Assembly: GCF_039641995.1 (NCBI RefSeq)
Contig: NZ_CP087714.1
Coordinates: 682,001-746,000 of the forward strand
Source of the DNA: Geoglobus acetivorans
GTDB lineage: Archaea > Halobacteriota > Archaeoglobi > Archaeoglobales > Archaeoglobaceae
Reading direction: 5' to 3'
DNA length: 64,000 nucleotides
Part shown: positions 42,298 through 51,478 of the stretch, piece after piece
Layout of the letters: each line of letters begins with the position of its first letter
Position numbering within the stretch: the stretch's first letter is position 1
The notes under the pieces: generated by a model
Database searches by the model: none
What the model saw: only the letters and a program-made list of their open reading frames with translations
Told to the model about the DNA's origin: nothing
Made by a program: the position numbers and the translations under genes

Positions 42298-43665
42298 GTG
42301 GAAGAACTCCTTAAAAAAGCAAATTCTATCGCAGAAATTCTCAGGCGAGAAGACGACATTCTGATTGTGACTCACATAGATGCGGATGGCATAACTTCTG
42401 GAGCGATAGCCTACAGGGCGCTTGAAAGGGCGGGAAAGGAAGCGGACATCCGGTTTGTGAAGTCTCTGGACGATGAGGCCATAGAAGATATAGCCGATGA
42501 AAACAGATTTGTCTGGTTTACCGATCTCGGTAGCGGGCAGATAAGCTCTATAGAGCGTTCGGGGATAAGGTGTGTCATATCTGACCATCACAATCCTGAA
42601 AGAATTACTGATAATCAGATCAATCCTCACATTTTCGGGCATGATGGCTCTTACGAGCTGAGCGGTTCAACAACAACATATCTTGTGGCAAGGTTTTTGG
42701 GGCTGAATTTTGATCTGTCCGGGATAGCAATAGTCGGTGCTGTTGGAGATCTACAGGACAGCAATTACGGCAGGCTCGTTGGGCTGAACAGATTTGTGCT
42801 GAAGGAAGCAGAAAACTCTGGCTATATCGAGACCATAAGAGATATAAGGTTTTTCGGAAAGCAGACCCGACCGGTTTTCAAAATGCTTGAATACACCTTC
42901 GATCCATACCTGCCTGGGATTAGCGGTAGCGAGAGGGGCGCAATTGACTTTCTGGTTTCACTTGGGGTGAGAGTTAAGGATAATGAGCAATGGCTCAGGT
43001 GGATTGATCTCACTGCAGAAGAGAAAAGGAAAATCACAAGCGAAATCGTGAGGATGCTGATTTCGAGGAGGTACCCCTTCAAGCTCATCTGGAGGATTGT
43101 TGGGGAAAGCTACCTTCTGAAGGAAGAGGAACCCGGAACCGAAGTAAAGGATGCGATGGAATTCTCAACTCTTCTGAATGCGACTGCACGTTATGGTGAA
43201 GAGATGATCGGTCTGAAAGTGTGCCTTGGGGACAGGGATGAGGCATTCAGAAGAGCAAAGGCGTTGCTTCAAAACCACAGGAGAAACCTCAGCGACGGAA
43301 TAAAACTTGTTGACGAAATTGGCATTGTTGAGCTTGAGAACGTACAGTACTTCCATGCGGGGAATAGGATTCTCGATACCATTATCGGAATCGTCGCGGG
43401 GATGAGTTACTCGTTTGCGAACCGGGGCAAGCCAATAATTGCCTTTGCTGAGAACGATGATGGAATTAAAGTTTCAGCCAGAGCAACGAAGGCTCTCGTT
43501 GAAAAGGGAGTACATCTTGCCCAGGCTCTAAAAATAGCTGCTGAAAAGGTTGGTGGCAAGGGAGGGGGTCACAGCATAGCTGCCGGAGCAACCATACCGA
43601 AAGGGAGCGAGGATGAGTTCCTGAAGATTCTTGATAAATTAATAGGTGAACAGGTTTTGAAATGA
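42298..43665 (+). CDS. RecJ-like DHH-family single-strand exonuclease
   Basis: 455 residues from a GTG that lies about 25 bases after the TATA-like AAAAAATTTAATTC, so probably leaderless. Motif I ILIVTHIDADGITSG, motif III SDHHNPE near residue 98 and GAVGDLQDSNYG are DHH hallmarks; the C-terminal DHHA1 domain has GGKGGGHSIAAGATIP. Archaeal relatives act with MCM/GINS (GAN) or in RNA decay; which applies here is uncertain. Confidence 0.85.
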   Translation: MEELLKKANSIAEILRREDDILIVTHIDADGITSGAIAYRALERAGKEADIRFVKSLDDEAIEDIADENRFVWFTDLGSGQISSIERSGIRCVISDHHNPERITDNQINPHIFGHDGSYELSGSTTTYLVARFLGLNFDLSGIAIVGAVGDLQDSNYGRLVGLNRFVLKEAENSGYIETIRDIRFFGKQTRPVFKMLEYTFDPYLPGISGSERGAIDFLVSLGVRVKDNEQWLRWIDLTAEEKRKITSEIVRMLISRRYPFKLIWRIVGESYLLKEEEPGTEVKDAMEFSTLLNATARYGEEMIGLKVCLGDRDEAFRRAKALLQNHRRNLSDGIKLVDEIGIVELENVQYFHAGNRILDTIIGIVAGMSYSFANRGKPIIAFAENDDGIKVSARATKALVEKGVHLAQALKIAAEKVGGKGGGHSIAAGATIPKGSEDEFLKILDKLIGEQVLK

Positions 43666-43726
43666 ACTGAAAAATTTCGAAAACATTATTACTTTTTGAA
43701 AGCTAAATTGAATCGGGGGTGATTGT

Positions 43727-43984
43727 ATGGCAGAGAAAAAGGAGAGGAATAGAGAACACCATGAAAAACTCTTCAAGGCGTCAATGAGTCCTGTTAGAAG
43801 GCAGATAGTGGCTGCAATTGGTATTCACGGTAAGAGCAGAGATGAGCTGAAACAGGAGCTGAATCTGTCTGATTTTCAGCTTAAATTCAATCTCGACTGG
43901 TTGATAAGAGAAGGGTTCGTTGTTGAAGATGATGGAAAGCTGAAGCTCACCGACGACGGTATAGAGCTGCTTGAAGCCGGTTAA
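43727..43984 (+). CDS. small winged-helix protein
   Basis: 85 residues. MSPVRRQIVAAIGIHGKSRDELKQELNLSDFQLKFNLDWLIREGFV fits an ArsR-like winged helix with recognition helix near residue 45-60. Probably a DNA-binding regulator; target unknown. Ribosome binding site GGGGGTGAT before the ATG. Its end overlaps the end of the convergent TrmB-type gene by 4 bases. Confidence 0.75.
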   Translation: MAEKKERNREHHEKLFKASMSPVRRQIVAAIGIHGKSRDELKQELNLSDFQLKFNLDWLIREGFVVEDDGKLKLTDDGIELLEAG

Positions 43985-44613
43985 ATTTCCGGAGGTTTCC
44001 TATTTTTAAACATTTCAACCATATCTCTGTAGAACTCGTAAAACTCGCCCGAACCCACCATTATGTTCGGAACGCCATTTACCACTGTGAATATCAGCAC
44101 CGTATTCTCCCCGAAAATCAGTCCGTGAACGACATCGCTCTTTCCCATGAGGTTCAGTCTCACCTTTTCCCTGTATCTTTCGAAGATAGTCCTCATTCTA
44201 TCGTCAATGCTGATACCGTATATTTCCACCAGCTCCGAGTTCTTCACAAGGCCTTCGATAACGTTGTATGCAAGGTCACCCTTGTGAAACGATACAGTCT
44301 CCTTTTTGCTTTTCCTCTCAAGTTCCTTCAATCCCTCGCTAATAACCTGCATTTTTTCTTTCAGCCTGGATGAAAAGAAGTCTATCAGCCTTTCAGCAGG
44401 TATCGCTCTGAACTTCATCGGTTTTCCGAAGGATTCAACGAGCCCCCTGTTTTCCAAACTTCTTATGACCTCATACACCGAAGTTCTTGGAATCCTGCTC
44501 CTCTCTGCCAGCTCCGAGGCTGACATCTCTCCTTCGGTTATGAGTGTTAAAAGTACTTTTATTTCGTAATCTGAGAGTCTGAAGTCTTTCAGCACTTCCA
44601 CCAGTCTGTCCAT
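43981..44613 (-). CDS. TrmB-family transcriptional regulator
   Basis: 210 residues from the ATG at 44613 (MDRLVEVLKDFRLSDYEIKV); the longer frame runs through the divergent promoter. Residues 10-75 form the winged helix (YEIKVLLTLITEGEMSASELAERSRIPRTSVYEVIRSLENRGLVE). A coiled-coil segment follows, then a C-terminal effector region (NSELVEIYGISID, VNGVPNIMVGSGEFYEFYRDM) like TrmB-type sensors. Placed divergently from the surface protein/RND exporter genes, which it probably controls through the palindrome in the gap. Confidence 0.85.
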   Translation of the reverse strand: MDRLVEVLKDFRLSDYEIKVLLTLITEGEMSASELAERSRIPRTSVYEVIRSLENRGLVESFGKPMKFRAIPAERLIDFFSSRLKEKMQVISEGLKELERKSKKETVSFHKGDLAYNVIEGLVKNSELVEIYGISIDDRMRTIFERYREKVRLNLMGKSDVVHGLIFGENTVLIFTVVNGVPNIMVGSGEFYEFYRDMVEMFKNRKPPEI

Positions 44614-44635
44614 ATCCTGATGGAAAACTCCAGCA

Positions 44636-44649
44636 ATATTTATATATCT
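44636..44649 (+). promoter_or_regulatory. TATA box of the surface protein/RND operon
   Basis: ATATTTATATATCT lies 35-45 bases before the ATG at 44681, immediately upstream of the palindrome; it is symmetrical enough to serve the divergent TrmB gene too. Confidence 0.55.
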
Positions 44650-44652
44650 TTT

Positions 44653-44666
44653 GTAGCTACCGCTAC
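44653..44666. promoter_or_regulatory. candidate TrmB-type operator
   Basis: Perfect inverted repeat GTAGC-TACC-GCTAC in the 67-bp gap between the divergent regulator and exporter genes. It lies between the TATA box and the exporter-side start codon, where bound protein would block initiation. Assignment to the neighbouring TrmB-family protein is inferred. Confidence 0.55.
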
Positions 44667-44680
44667 GACAGGTGGTACAC

Positions 44681-46492
44681 ATGAGGAGGGCATTACTGGC
44701 AATAATTGCACTCATACTAATTCTGCATCCGGTGGCAGCCATAAGCTATGCAGACAAGCCGTATTTTAGTGCGTATATTGCTCAGAGTAACTACATAACG
44801 GCAGGAGAAGAAAAAACACTGTATGTGGTTCTGCAGAACAGCGCCAGACTCTGGAAGATTGATTATGCTGATCAGCAGGAATTCCAGCTTTTCAGCAACA
44901 ATCCTGATTACCTGCAAATGCTTTCAACAGCCTACAATGTCTCTGTGAGGTTTGAAAGCGATGGCCTGAACGTAAAAACACCTGAAATGTTTTTCCCGGC
45001 CATTCCAGCCTTCCAGCCCCTCCAGATTCCCGTTGTTGTTGACGCCTCGGGGGTTGAGGAGGGCGAATATGATCTCACCTTGACTATTGGCTATGAGGTT
45101 GTCGATGATGTGTCATTCTCCTCATCACTTTCAATTACGCCTGTGCCTTCTCAGGACATCTACAACTACTCGTACAACGCAACCCTGGGGATCTATAAGC
45201 CTGTCCCGTATCAGCAGATACAGGATTACCAGACCACGTATTCTCTTGATTACCTGAAGATTTACTACGCTGAGAAGAACCAGGAAATCAGGCTGAAAGT
45301 TGTCGTAGAAAAGCCTGATGTTATTCTGAATGTGACTGATGTCCGGTCGGACATCGTTGCGGGTGGAAAGGGAACCATCACCCTTGTTATAAAGAATGAT
45401 GGAAAGAGAGATGCCGAGAACCTTTTTGTGAGCCTTCTGACACCATCTGGCTTTACTGCCCAGGGTGTCCAGCAGGTGGACCTTGAAAGCTACACCAAGG
45501 CTCTTGAAAGCATGCTCTCTCAGAACCCAATGTTCTCCCAGTTTGGACTGCAGGGCGTCGAGGTTCAGCTTCCACCTGAGCTTCAGAGCATGCTGACACA
45601 GAGTGCTGTTTACGTCGGATCTCTGAAGGCAGGAGAGAGCATAAACGTAACCTTCAGGGTTACCGCCAATACCGAGGACGGAGGCTATTACCCCTTCCAA
45701 GTAAGGGGAACCTACACCCTTGACGGGGACGTTAAACAAACACCCCCCGTGGCTTTTGGTGTGAGCGTAAAGGACAAGCCGGAGATACGAATAGTTTCTG
45801 TTAATTCAACCGTATTTGCGGGCAGCAAGGGAGATGTGATCATTGATGTCGAGTCAACCGAAACTCTGAAAGATCTGAAGGCAAAGCTCGAGACGAAGCC
45901 TCCGCTTTCGGCAATAACCGAGGAGTATTTTGTCGGGGACTCTGCGAAGGCCACACTCAAGTTCAGGGTTAAGGCAAGCGGAGATGCTGAAAGCACAGTG
46001 TATCCAGCAAAGCTCACTCTTACGTATGATCTGAACGGAAAGGAGGTTGAAGAAGCGTTCGATATCGGAATAAAAGTGGGAGATAAGATTAAATTTGCGC
46101 TTGAAGGTCAGGGAGAGATTCCAGCTGGAGAAGAAAAAATCATTACTGTGAGAATCAAAAACACCGGTTCGTTTGAGGTGAAGGACGCCACTGCGAGAAT
46201 CACCGTGGTTGATCCATTCTCGACCACTGACGACTCCTCTTACATAGGCAGCTTAAAGCCAGGTGAAGCGAAGGAAGTCTCGTTCAGACTGAAGGCAGAT
46301 AAGGATGCCACACCAAAGACCTACGCTCTAAATCTCGAGATAAAGTACAGGGATCTGAATGATGAGTGGGTCATAAGCGATCCGGTGAAGCTTCCGATAG
46401 TCGTAACGGAAAGCAGGAATACAATCCCTGGATTTGAGGCATTGGTGGCAGTTATAGCCCTGATTGCAGTAGCTGTCTGGATGAGAAAATGA
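44681..46492 (+). CDS. exported surface protein with repeated Ig-like (CARDB/S-layer-type) domains
   Basis: 603 residues from the ATG 6 bases after AGGTGG. A signal peptide is present (RRALLAIIALILILHPVAA), and a C-terminal hydrophobic helix (EALVAVIALIAVAVWMRK) anchors the protein. Between them lie several Ig-like beta domains of the CARDB/COG1361 type, each with VxxGxKGTITLVIKNDGKRDAENL-like strands (near residues 220, 380, 480). Such proteins pair with RND transporters in archaea. Overlaps the exporter gene by 4 bases. Confidence 0.82.
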   Translation: MRRALLAIIALILILHPVAAISYADKPYFSAYIAQSNYITAGEEKTLYVVLQNSARLWKIDYADQQEFQLFSNNPDYLQMLSTAYNVSVRFESDGLNVKTPEMFFPAIPAFQPLQIPVVVDASGVEEGEYDLTLTIGYEVVDDVSFSSSLSITPVPSQDIYNYSYNATLGIYKPVPYQQIQDYQTTYSLDYLKIYYAEKNQEIRLKVVVEKPDVILNVTDVRSDIVAGGKGTITLVIKNDGKRDAENLFVSLLTPSGFTAQGVQQVDLESYTKALESMLSQNPMFSQFGLQGVEVQLPPELQSMLTQSAVYVGSLKAGESINVTFRVTANTEDGGYYPFQVRGTYTLDGDVKQTPPVAFGVSVKDKPEIRIVSVNSTVFAGSKGDVIIDVESTETLKDLKAKLETKPPLSAITEEYFVGDSAKATLKFRVKASGDAESTVYPAKLTLTYDLNGKEVEEAFDIGIKVGDKIKFALEGQGEIPAGEEKIITVRIKNTGSFEVKDATARITVVDPFSTTDDSSYIGSLKPGEAKEVSFRLKADKDATPKTYALNLEIKYRDLNDEWVISDPVKLPIVVTESRNTIPGFEALVAVIALIAVAVWMRK

Positions 46493-48699
46493 AGGTCTTC
46501 GACCTTCTTTCTTCTTCTGTGGTGAGGGGAAGGTATCTGATTCTGGCTCTGGTAGCGGTAGCGGTCATACTCGCGATTCATTCGAGCCAGAACATAACGA
46601 TGGATCAGGGCTATGAAACGTACTTCAGCAAGGACTACAAGGAGTATCAGCAGTACGTTCTGTTTTCCAAGAATTTCGGTGGGGGAGTTGCAAGCATTTA
46701 CATCTTCATAAAGGGCGACGATGTTGTAAATTACGAGACATATGATTTCGCTCTCAAGCTTGGAGAGGAGATTTCGAGGATCGATGGTATCGGGCGGGTG
46801 AAGTCGCCTGCCCACACGGTTGTGGACATCCTCGGATATCTTCCTGCTGATGAAGAAGTCCTGAAACAGCTGTCTTACCAGTATTCCTCTTTTTATCTGC
46901 CCAAAAAAACCCTGATGCTGATGGAATTCGAGGTTACTGCAGATGAAAGCCAGTATAATTTCATAGCCAAGGAGGTTGAGAAACGAATTTCCGAAATCGA
47001 AAAGCCCCCCGGAATCGTGGTCGAAGCCACTGGGAATCCTATGATAATGTATCAGGTGGATAAAAGTATTGGAGAAAGCATGGGGACTATGGGGGCCGTA
47101 GCCGTAGTTTTAATGGTGGTGACGCTTGTCATAGTTTTCAGGGGCGTTGTTGAACTCAAGAGATATCTCCTCCTACCTCTCGTGATATCAATTCTCACTT
47201 TCCTGTTTGCGTTCGGATTGATGCCCGTACTCGGGATCCCCCTCACAGAGATCACGAACGCCATCGCACCAATTCTGATAGGTCTCAGTATTGAATATGC
47301 TGCTCAGTTTATGGGCAGGTACGAGGAGGAGAGGAGAAAGGGAAACAGCCCGGCAATTTCTGCTGTGAAGTCCATCAAGAGTGTGGGTCTCGCACTGTCT
47401 CTTGCGATGATCACCACCGTTATCGGTTTTCTTTCCATGATATTCTCTGGAGTTCCCGCTCTGGGCTGGTTCGGACTTGTTTCGGCAATTGGTCTGATTG
47501 TGGCATATCTTCTGAGCCTGACGTTTCTTCCGTCAGTCCTACTCATAACTGACAGGAAAGAGAGGAAGCGAAAGGATGAGGAAAAGATCTCTTTCACGGA
47601 GAAAGTTCTCGATCTTGCTTCATTAATCTCAGCGAGGCATTACAGGGTTTTACTGCTTACTGTCCTCGTCATAACCTCTGCAAGCTATTTTGGTTACTCA
47701 AAGGTACCCTTGGAGACAGATTTCATGAAGTACATTCCTCAGGATCTTCCGGCCATGAGAAAGCTTAGCGAGCTTCAGGACCTCGTGGGGAGTAATGACA
47801 GAATAATAGCCGTTTTCCAGACAGATGGAATTGATTCGAGTGTCATTGCGAGATTTGAGGAACTTGCCAGATACGTTACAAACTCCGAACAGAATATTGT
47901 CGGATACTCGTCTCTCGGTGAGATAATCAAGATGAACTTCGACAAACTGCCTTCCAGCGACACTGAACTTCAGCAGGCACTCGAAAAAATCCCTGAAGAC
48001 AGGGTTTCCAGGTACATGCAGGGTTCGAGCTACGCAATATACTTCACTGTCGCACCAATGGACTGGCTTGAATTCAGGAAGCTTTATGAAAGGGTTACTG
48101 AGGAAATGAAGTTCTTCGGTATAGAGTATCCGTTTTATCTCACAGGTGATGTCGTCCTGAAAATGTTTGTCGCTGATCTGATAGTCAACGGTCAGAACAG
48201 GATGACCATTGCGAGTTTTGCTTTTGTATTCATTCTGCTCCTGTTCGTTTACAGAAGTCCAAGGAAAGCGATTGTTCCAATAATACCGATTACCGTGGTT
48301 ATACTTGCTAATGGAGGTCTCATGTACCTTCTTGGCTATTCCAGGACCCTTGTTACCGCCTCTCTGAACTCTCTGACAATAGGTCTTGGAATCGATTTTT
48401 CCATTCACGTGATGGAAAGGTATTTCGAGGAGAGGAGAAGAGGATTTGAACCTGAAAAGGCAGTTGAGATTACGATAACCAACATAGGTAAGCCGATCTT
48501 AACGTCCGGCCTTACCATGGCAGGAGGTTTTGCTGCGATGCTTGCGTCACCATTCCCCATCATGTCTGATTTCGGTGTGGTCAGCCTGATGGCGATAATT
48601 CTCAGCCTCTTCGCAGCTCTCACGGTCGTTCCTGCATTTCTGGTCTTTACCGACAACCTGAACAGCAAAAACAAAAAAGAGAAATTGGATGATGTCTAA
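46489..48699 (+). CDS. RND/MMPL-family exporter
   Basis: 736 residues with the 12-helix pattern 1+5+1+5: one helix at the N-terminus, a large extracellular loop, a block near residues 195-350, a second helix near 395 and loop, and a final block near 560-725. GLSIEYAAQFMGRYEEER and GLGIDFSIHVMERYFEER are the repeated helix-4 motifs with the proton-relay acidic residue. The archaeal family (COG1033) may export lipids or hydrophobic compounds; substrate unknown. Regulated together with the surface protein by the TrmB-type protein (inference). Confidence 0.88.
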   Translation: MKVFDLLSSSVVRGRYLILALVAVAVILAIHSSQNITMDQGYETYFSKDYKEYQQYVLFSKNFGGGVASIYIFIKGDDVVNYETYDFALKLGEEISRIDGIGRVKSPAHTVVDILGYLPADEEVLKQLSYQYSSFYLPKKTLMLMEFEVTADESQYNFIAKEVEKRISEIEKPPGIVVEATGNPMIMYQVDKSIGESMGTMGAVAVVLMVVTLVIVFRGVVELKRYLLLPLVISILTFLFAFGLMPVLGIPLTEITNAIAPILIGLSIEYAAQFMGRYEEERRKGNSPAISAVKSIKSVGLALSLAMITTVIGFLSMIFSGVPALGWFGLVSAIGLIVAYLLSLTFLPSVLLITDRKERKRKDEEKISFTEKVLDLASLISARHYRVLLLTVLVITSASYFGYSKVPLETDFMKYIPQDLPAMRKLSELQDLVGSNDRIIAVFQTDGIDSSVIARFEELARYVTNSEQNIVGYSSLGEIIKMNFDKLPSSDTELQQALEKIPEDRVSRYMQGSSYAIYFTVAPMDWLEFRKLYERVTEEMKFFGIEYPFYLTGDVVLKMFVADLIVNGQNRMTIASFAFVFILLLFVYRSPRKAIVPIIPITVVILANGGLMYLLGYSRTLVTASLNSLTIGLGIDFSIHVMERYFEERRRGFEPEKAVEITITNIGKPILTSGLTMAGGFAAMLASPFPIMSDFGVVSLMAIILSLFAALTVVPAFLVFTDNLNSKNKKEKLDDV

Positions 48700-48707
48700 T
48701 CTGAAAT

Positions 48708-49091
48708 ATGGATGTGCGAACACATAAGCTTGCGGACGGGGAACTTGTTGGCAGGGTTGTTGAGGCGGGAGATGGCTATGCAAGGGTTGTGCTGAAAACA
48801 ACTGACAGTATGGCTGTTGACGAACATGGTCTTGTGCATGGTGGCTTCACGTTTGGTGCCGCAGACCTTGCTGCGATGGTTGCGGTAAATCACCCCAACG
48901 TGGTGCTTTACAAAGCTGAGGTGAGGTTCACGGCACCTGTCAGGGTTGGAGAAGAGGTTACAGCTGAAGCTACAGTTACCACAGTAGAGAACAAAAAGAT
49001 CACGGTTGGCGTAAGGGCGTTTACGGATAAAACGGTGCTTGAAGGCGTGATGTACTGCTACATCCCGGACAGACATGTGCTTGAAAAATAA
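48708..49091 (+). CDS. PaaI-like hotdog thioesterase
   Basis: 127 residues. The hotdog signature is HGLVHGGFTFGAADLAAMVAVNHP (active-site region near residue 42), then VLYKAEVRFTAPVRVGEEVTAEA. Likely hydrolyses acyl- or aryl-CoA thioesters. It follows the RND gene by 8 bases and is probably in its transcript, which is compatible with lipid-linked export (inference). Confidence 0.85.
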   Translation: MDVRTHKLADGELVGRVVEAGDGYARVVLKTTDSMAVDEHGLVHGGFTFGAADLAAMVAVNHPNVVLYKAEVRFTAPVRVGEEVTAEATVTTVENKKITVGVRAFTDKTVLEGVMYCYIPDRHVLEK

Positions 49092-49112
49092 AAAATGAAA
49101 ACTCTGGGTGCC

Positions 49113-49868
49113 TTATTCTTCACCCTTGCTCTTTTTGAAGTACTCCAGAATCTCTATGGGTATCGGGAATATGATTGTCGCATTCTCGGCGTTGCCAATC
49201 TCGTTCATGGTCTGGAGTATTCTCAGCATCATTGCCCCTCTGCTCTCAGCGAGAATCTCAGCGGCGTCTTTCAGCTTCATGGCTGACTGGAATTCACCAT
49301 CTGCTCTGATTATCTTGGCTCTTCTTTCTCTCTCCGCTTCAGCCTGCATTGCCATTGCCCTCTGCATTTCTTTGGGGAGTTCAACGTCCTTAATTTCAAC
49401 TGCAGATACCTTTATTCCCCACGGATTTGTGGCCTCATCAATAATGTGCTGAAGTCTAACGTTGAGTTTCTCCCTCTCTGAAAGAAGTTCATCAAGCTCA
49501 GCCTGGCCTATTACACTCCTCAGAGTTGTCTGTGCGATCTGGGCTGTGGCGTATCTGTAATCGAAAACCTCGGTCACGGCTTTTTCAGGATCCAGAACCC
49601 TGTAGTAAACGACTGCATTAACCCTGACCGTAACATTATCTCTCGTTACGACCTCCTGTGATGGAACATCGTAAGTTACAGTTCTCAAATCAACTACCTG
49701 CATCTGTTCGAGGAGCGGTATGACAATGAATATTCCCGGCCCTCTTGCTCCAACGAGCCTTCCGAGCCTGAAAATCACGCCTCTTTCGTATTCCTTCACT
49801 ATTTTAATCGAGGACAGCAGGAACAGCAATACCACTACCAGCAGTCCTATCAAAAGTTCGCTTGCCAT
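49113..49868 (-). CDS. stomatin/prohibitin-like SPFH protein (slipin)
   Basis: 251 residues. One N-terminal helix ([20 protein letters not shown]), then the SPFH domain ([38 protein letters not shown]) and a helical C-terminus ([20 protein letters not shown]). Slipins form membrane scaffolds; in many prokaryotes they pair with an NfeD protease partner, which is not adjacent here. Confidence 0.93.
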   Translation of the reverse strand: MASELLIGLLVVVLLFLLSSIKIVKEYERGVIFRLGRLVGARGPGIFIVIPLLEQMQVVDLRTVTYDVPSQEVVTRDNVTVRVNAVVYYRVLDPEKAVTEVFDYRYATAQIAQTTLRSVIGQAELDELLSEREKLNVRLQHIIDEATNPWGIKVSAVEIKDVELPKEMQRAMAMQAEAERERRAKIIRADGEFQSAMKLKDAAEILAESRGAMMLRILQTMNEIGNAENATIIFPIPIEILEYFKKSKGEE

Positions 49869-49889
49869 GAATAAAATGGTATTTTAAAG

Positions 49890-50597
49890 TTAAATAATTT
49901 TTGCCAGCCGCGTTCCGACATGACGTCCTTCAAGGAATTTCTCAACGGCCCCATTCTCAAGGCCGTTGAATATAAAAACGTCACAGATTCTGGCTATTCT
50001 GATTGCTTCCTCCAGTTTACCCTTCATTCCGCCTGTAACGTCTTCCTTGTTTCCTGCATCGCCAATCCTCTTTAGAATTTCGGTAAAGTTATTGGAATTT
50101 ATTTCCTCGACGGGTTTGCCGTCCACAATCACAGGCAGGTCGCTTGCGAATCCAACTGCTTCGGGCCCAAGCTCCTCGGCAAGTACTCTGACAATCTCGT
50201 CTCCACTCATCACCCTGAACTTACCGCCTTCCAGAACAACATCTCCGTGAAGCACTGGAATGAATCCCATCGAGACGAGTTCCTTTATGAACTCGAAATC
50301 CGGATTGTTGAAGAACTCCATTGGGTGCAGAGGAATCGGGTTCAGCCCGTGTTCTATCAGCGAGTTGCAGAATATTGAATTGAGTCTGAGGCATGCGCTG
50401 TGCGTCCTTGAAACACCTTCCGGAGAAAGACCGAATTTTTTAACGTGAGGATGACCGAAACTGCCGGCCCCATGAACGAGAATTACCTCACCACGTATTT
50501 GCCTGGAAACCATGTCCATTATGTCTGTTTTTGCAATCTCAAACGCTCCTTCAGACTTGTCGGTTATAAGGCTCCCGCCAATCTTCAAAATCTTCAA
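49890..50597 (-). CDS. ipk: isopentenyl phosphate kinase
   Basis: 235 residues. KILKIGGSLITDK, VHGAGSFGHPHVKKFGL (substrate-binding histidine) and VTGGMKGKLEEA match archaeal IPK. The start is TTG, preceded by GGAGGGGG about 8 bases away inside the mevalonate kinase gene; the two genes overlap by 47 bases. It phosphorylates isopentenyl phosphate to IPP, the last step of the archaeal mevalonate pathway variant, and so feeds the idi/idsA enzymes encoded at 18 kb. Confidence 0.95.
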   Translation of the reverse strand: MKILKIGGSLITDKSEGAFEIAKTDIMDMVSRQIRGEVILVHGAGSFGHPHVKKFGLSPEGVSRTHSACLRLNSIFCNSLIEHGLNPIPLHPMEFFNNPDFEFIKELVSMGFIPVLHGDVVLEGGKFRVMSGDEIVRVLAEELGPEAVGFASDLPVIVDGKPVEEINSNNFTEILKRIGDAGNKEDVTGGMKGKLEEAIRIARICDVFIFNGLENGAVEKFLEGRHVGTRLAKII

Positions 50598-51441
50598 CTC
50601 TGACCCCCTCCGCAGAAAGTTTTATCCTGAAGTCTCCCTCGCCTGTTGTCAGCAGACATCCCCCGCCTCCTGCCCCGGTGATTTTTGCTGAATGTCCACT
50701 CAATTCAACATCGGCAACGATTCTGTCTATCTCAGGCGTGCTAACTCCAATGGCCCTGAGGAGACTCTGGTTTATTTTGAAAAGTAGACTCAGCTTTGTC
50801 ACATCCCCATTTTCGAGCGCTCTGGCGCCCTCCAATGCAACCTGATCTATTGAATCCATTATCCTCTCAACCAGTTCCGGGTACTTTTCTTTCAGTTCCC
50901 TTACCTTTCTGACCATTTCGGAGGTTATGGACTCTATTCCTGTGTTTATCACCCCGAATTCGACGTTCGACGAAAATTTCCTCTTTTCAGGGATTATCCA
51001 GCCTCCCCCGTACGTGGAAACAAACGGATCTGTGCCGCTTCCTATTCCCTGGACGTCGAGTTCAACCTTTCTTGCGAGTTCGAAAATTTCCTCTCTGTCC
51101 ATTCCGGCCTCAAATTCGGCATTCAGTGCTCCAAGTGTTGCGACTGTAACTGCAGCAGAGCTACCAAGTCCTGATGCCGGGGGTATCTGGCTTCTCACCT
51201 CAATTCTAACTCCTCTGATGCTAAAAGACTCGGAGAACCTTTTTATTGCATAGGAAATGTATGCATGCTCTCCTCTAAAATCCAGACCGGTTTTGCCAAA
51301 GTGTGAGATTATCCGGAAATCGTTTGACTTTTCTGCTTTGACATAGCATCTCAGGTTTATCGCAGATACGACAGCGTGTCTCCCGTAAACCACAGCATGT
51401 TCTCCGAATATTATTGCCTTACCGGGGGATGAGGCGATCAT
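50551..51441 (-). CDS. mvk: mevalonate kinase
   Basis: 296 residues of GHMP-kinase fold: GKAIIFGEHAVVYGRHAVV (motif 1), PPASGLGSSAAVTVATLGAL (ATP-binding motif 2 near residue 90), and KITGAGGGGCLL (motif 3 near residue 250). It phosphorylates mevalonate in the cytoplasm, two steps before IPK. Tightly coupled with ipk by a 47-base overlap. Confidence 0.95.
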   Translation of the reverse strand: MIASSPGKAIIFGEHAVVYGRHAVVSAINLRCYVKAEKSNDFRIISHFGKTGLDFRGEHAYISYAIKRFSESFSIRGVRIEVRSQIPPASGLGSSAAVTVATLGALNAEFEAGMDREEIFELARKVELDVQGIGSGTDPFVSTYGGGWIIPEKRKFSSNVEFGVINTGIESITSEMVRKVRELKEKYPELVERIMDSIDQVALEGARALENGDVTKLSLLFKINQSLLRAIGVSTPEIDRIVADVELSGHSAKITGAGGGGCLLTTGEGDFRIKLSAEGVRVEDFEDWREPYNRQV

Positions 51442-51478
51442 TGGTGAATCCCACGCATTTGAAAAATAAAAACTTACC

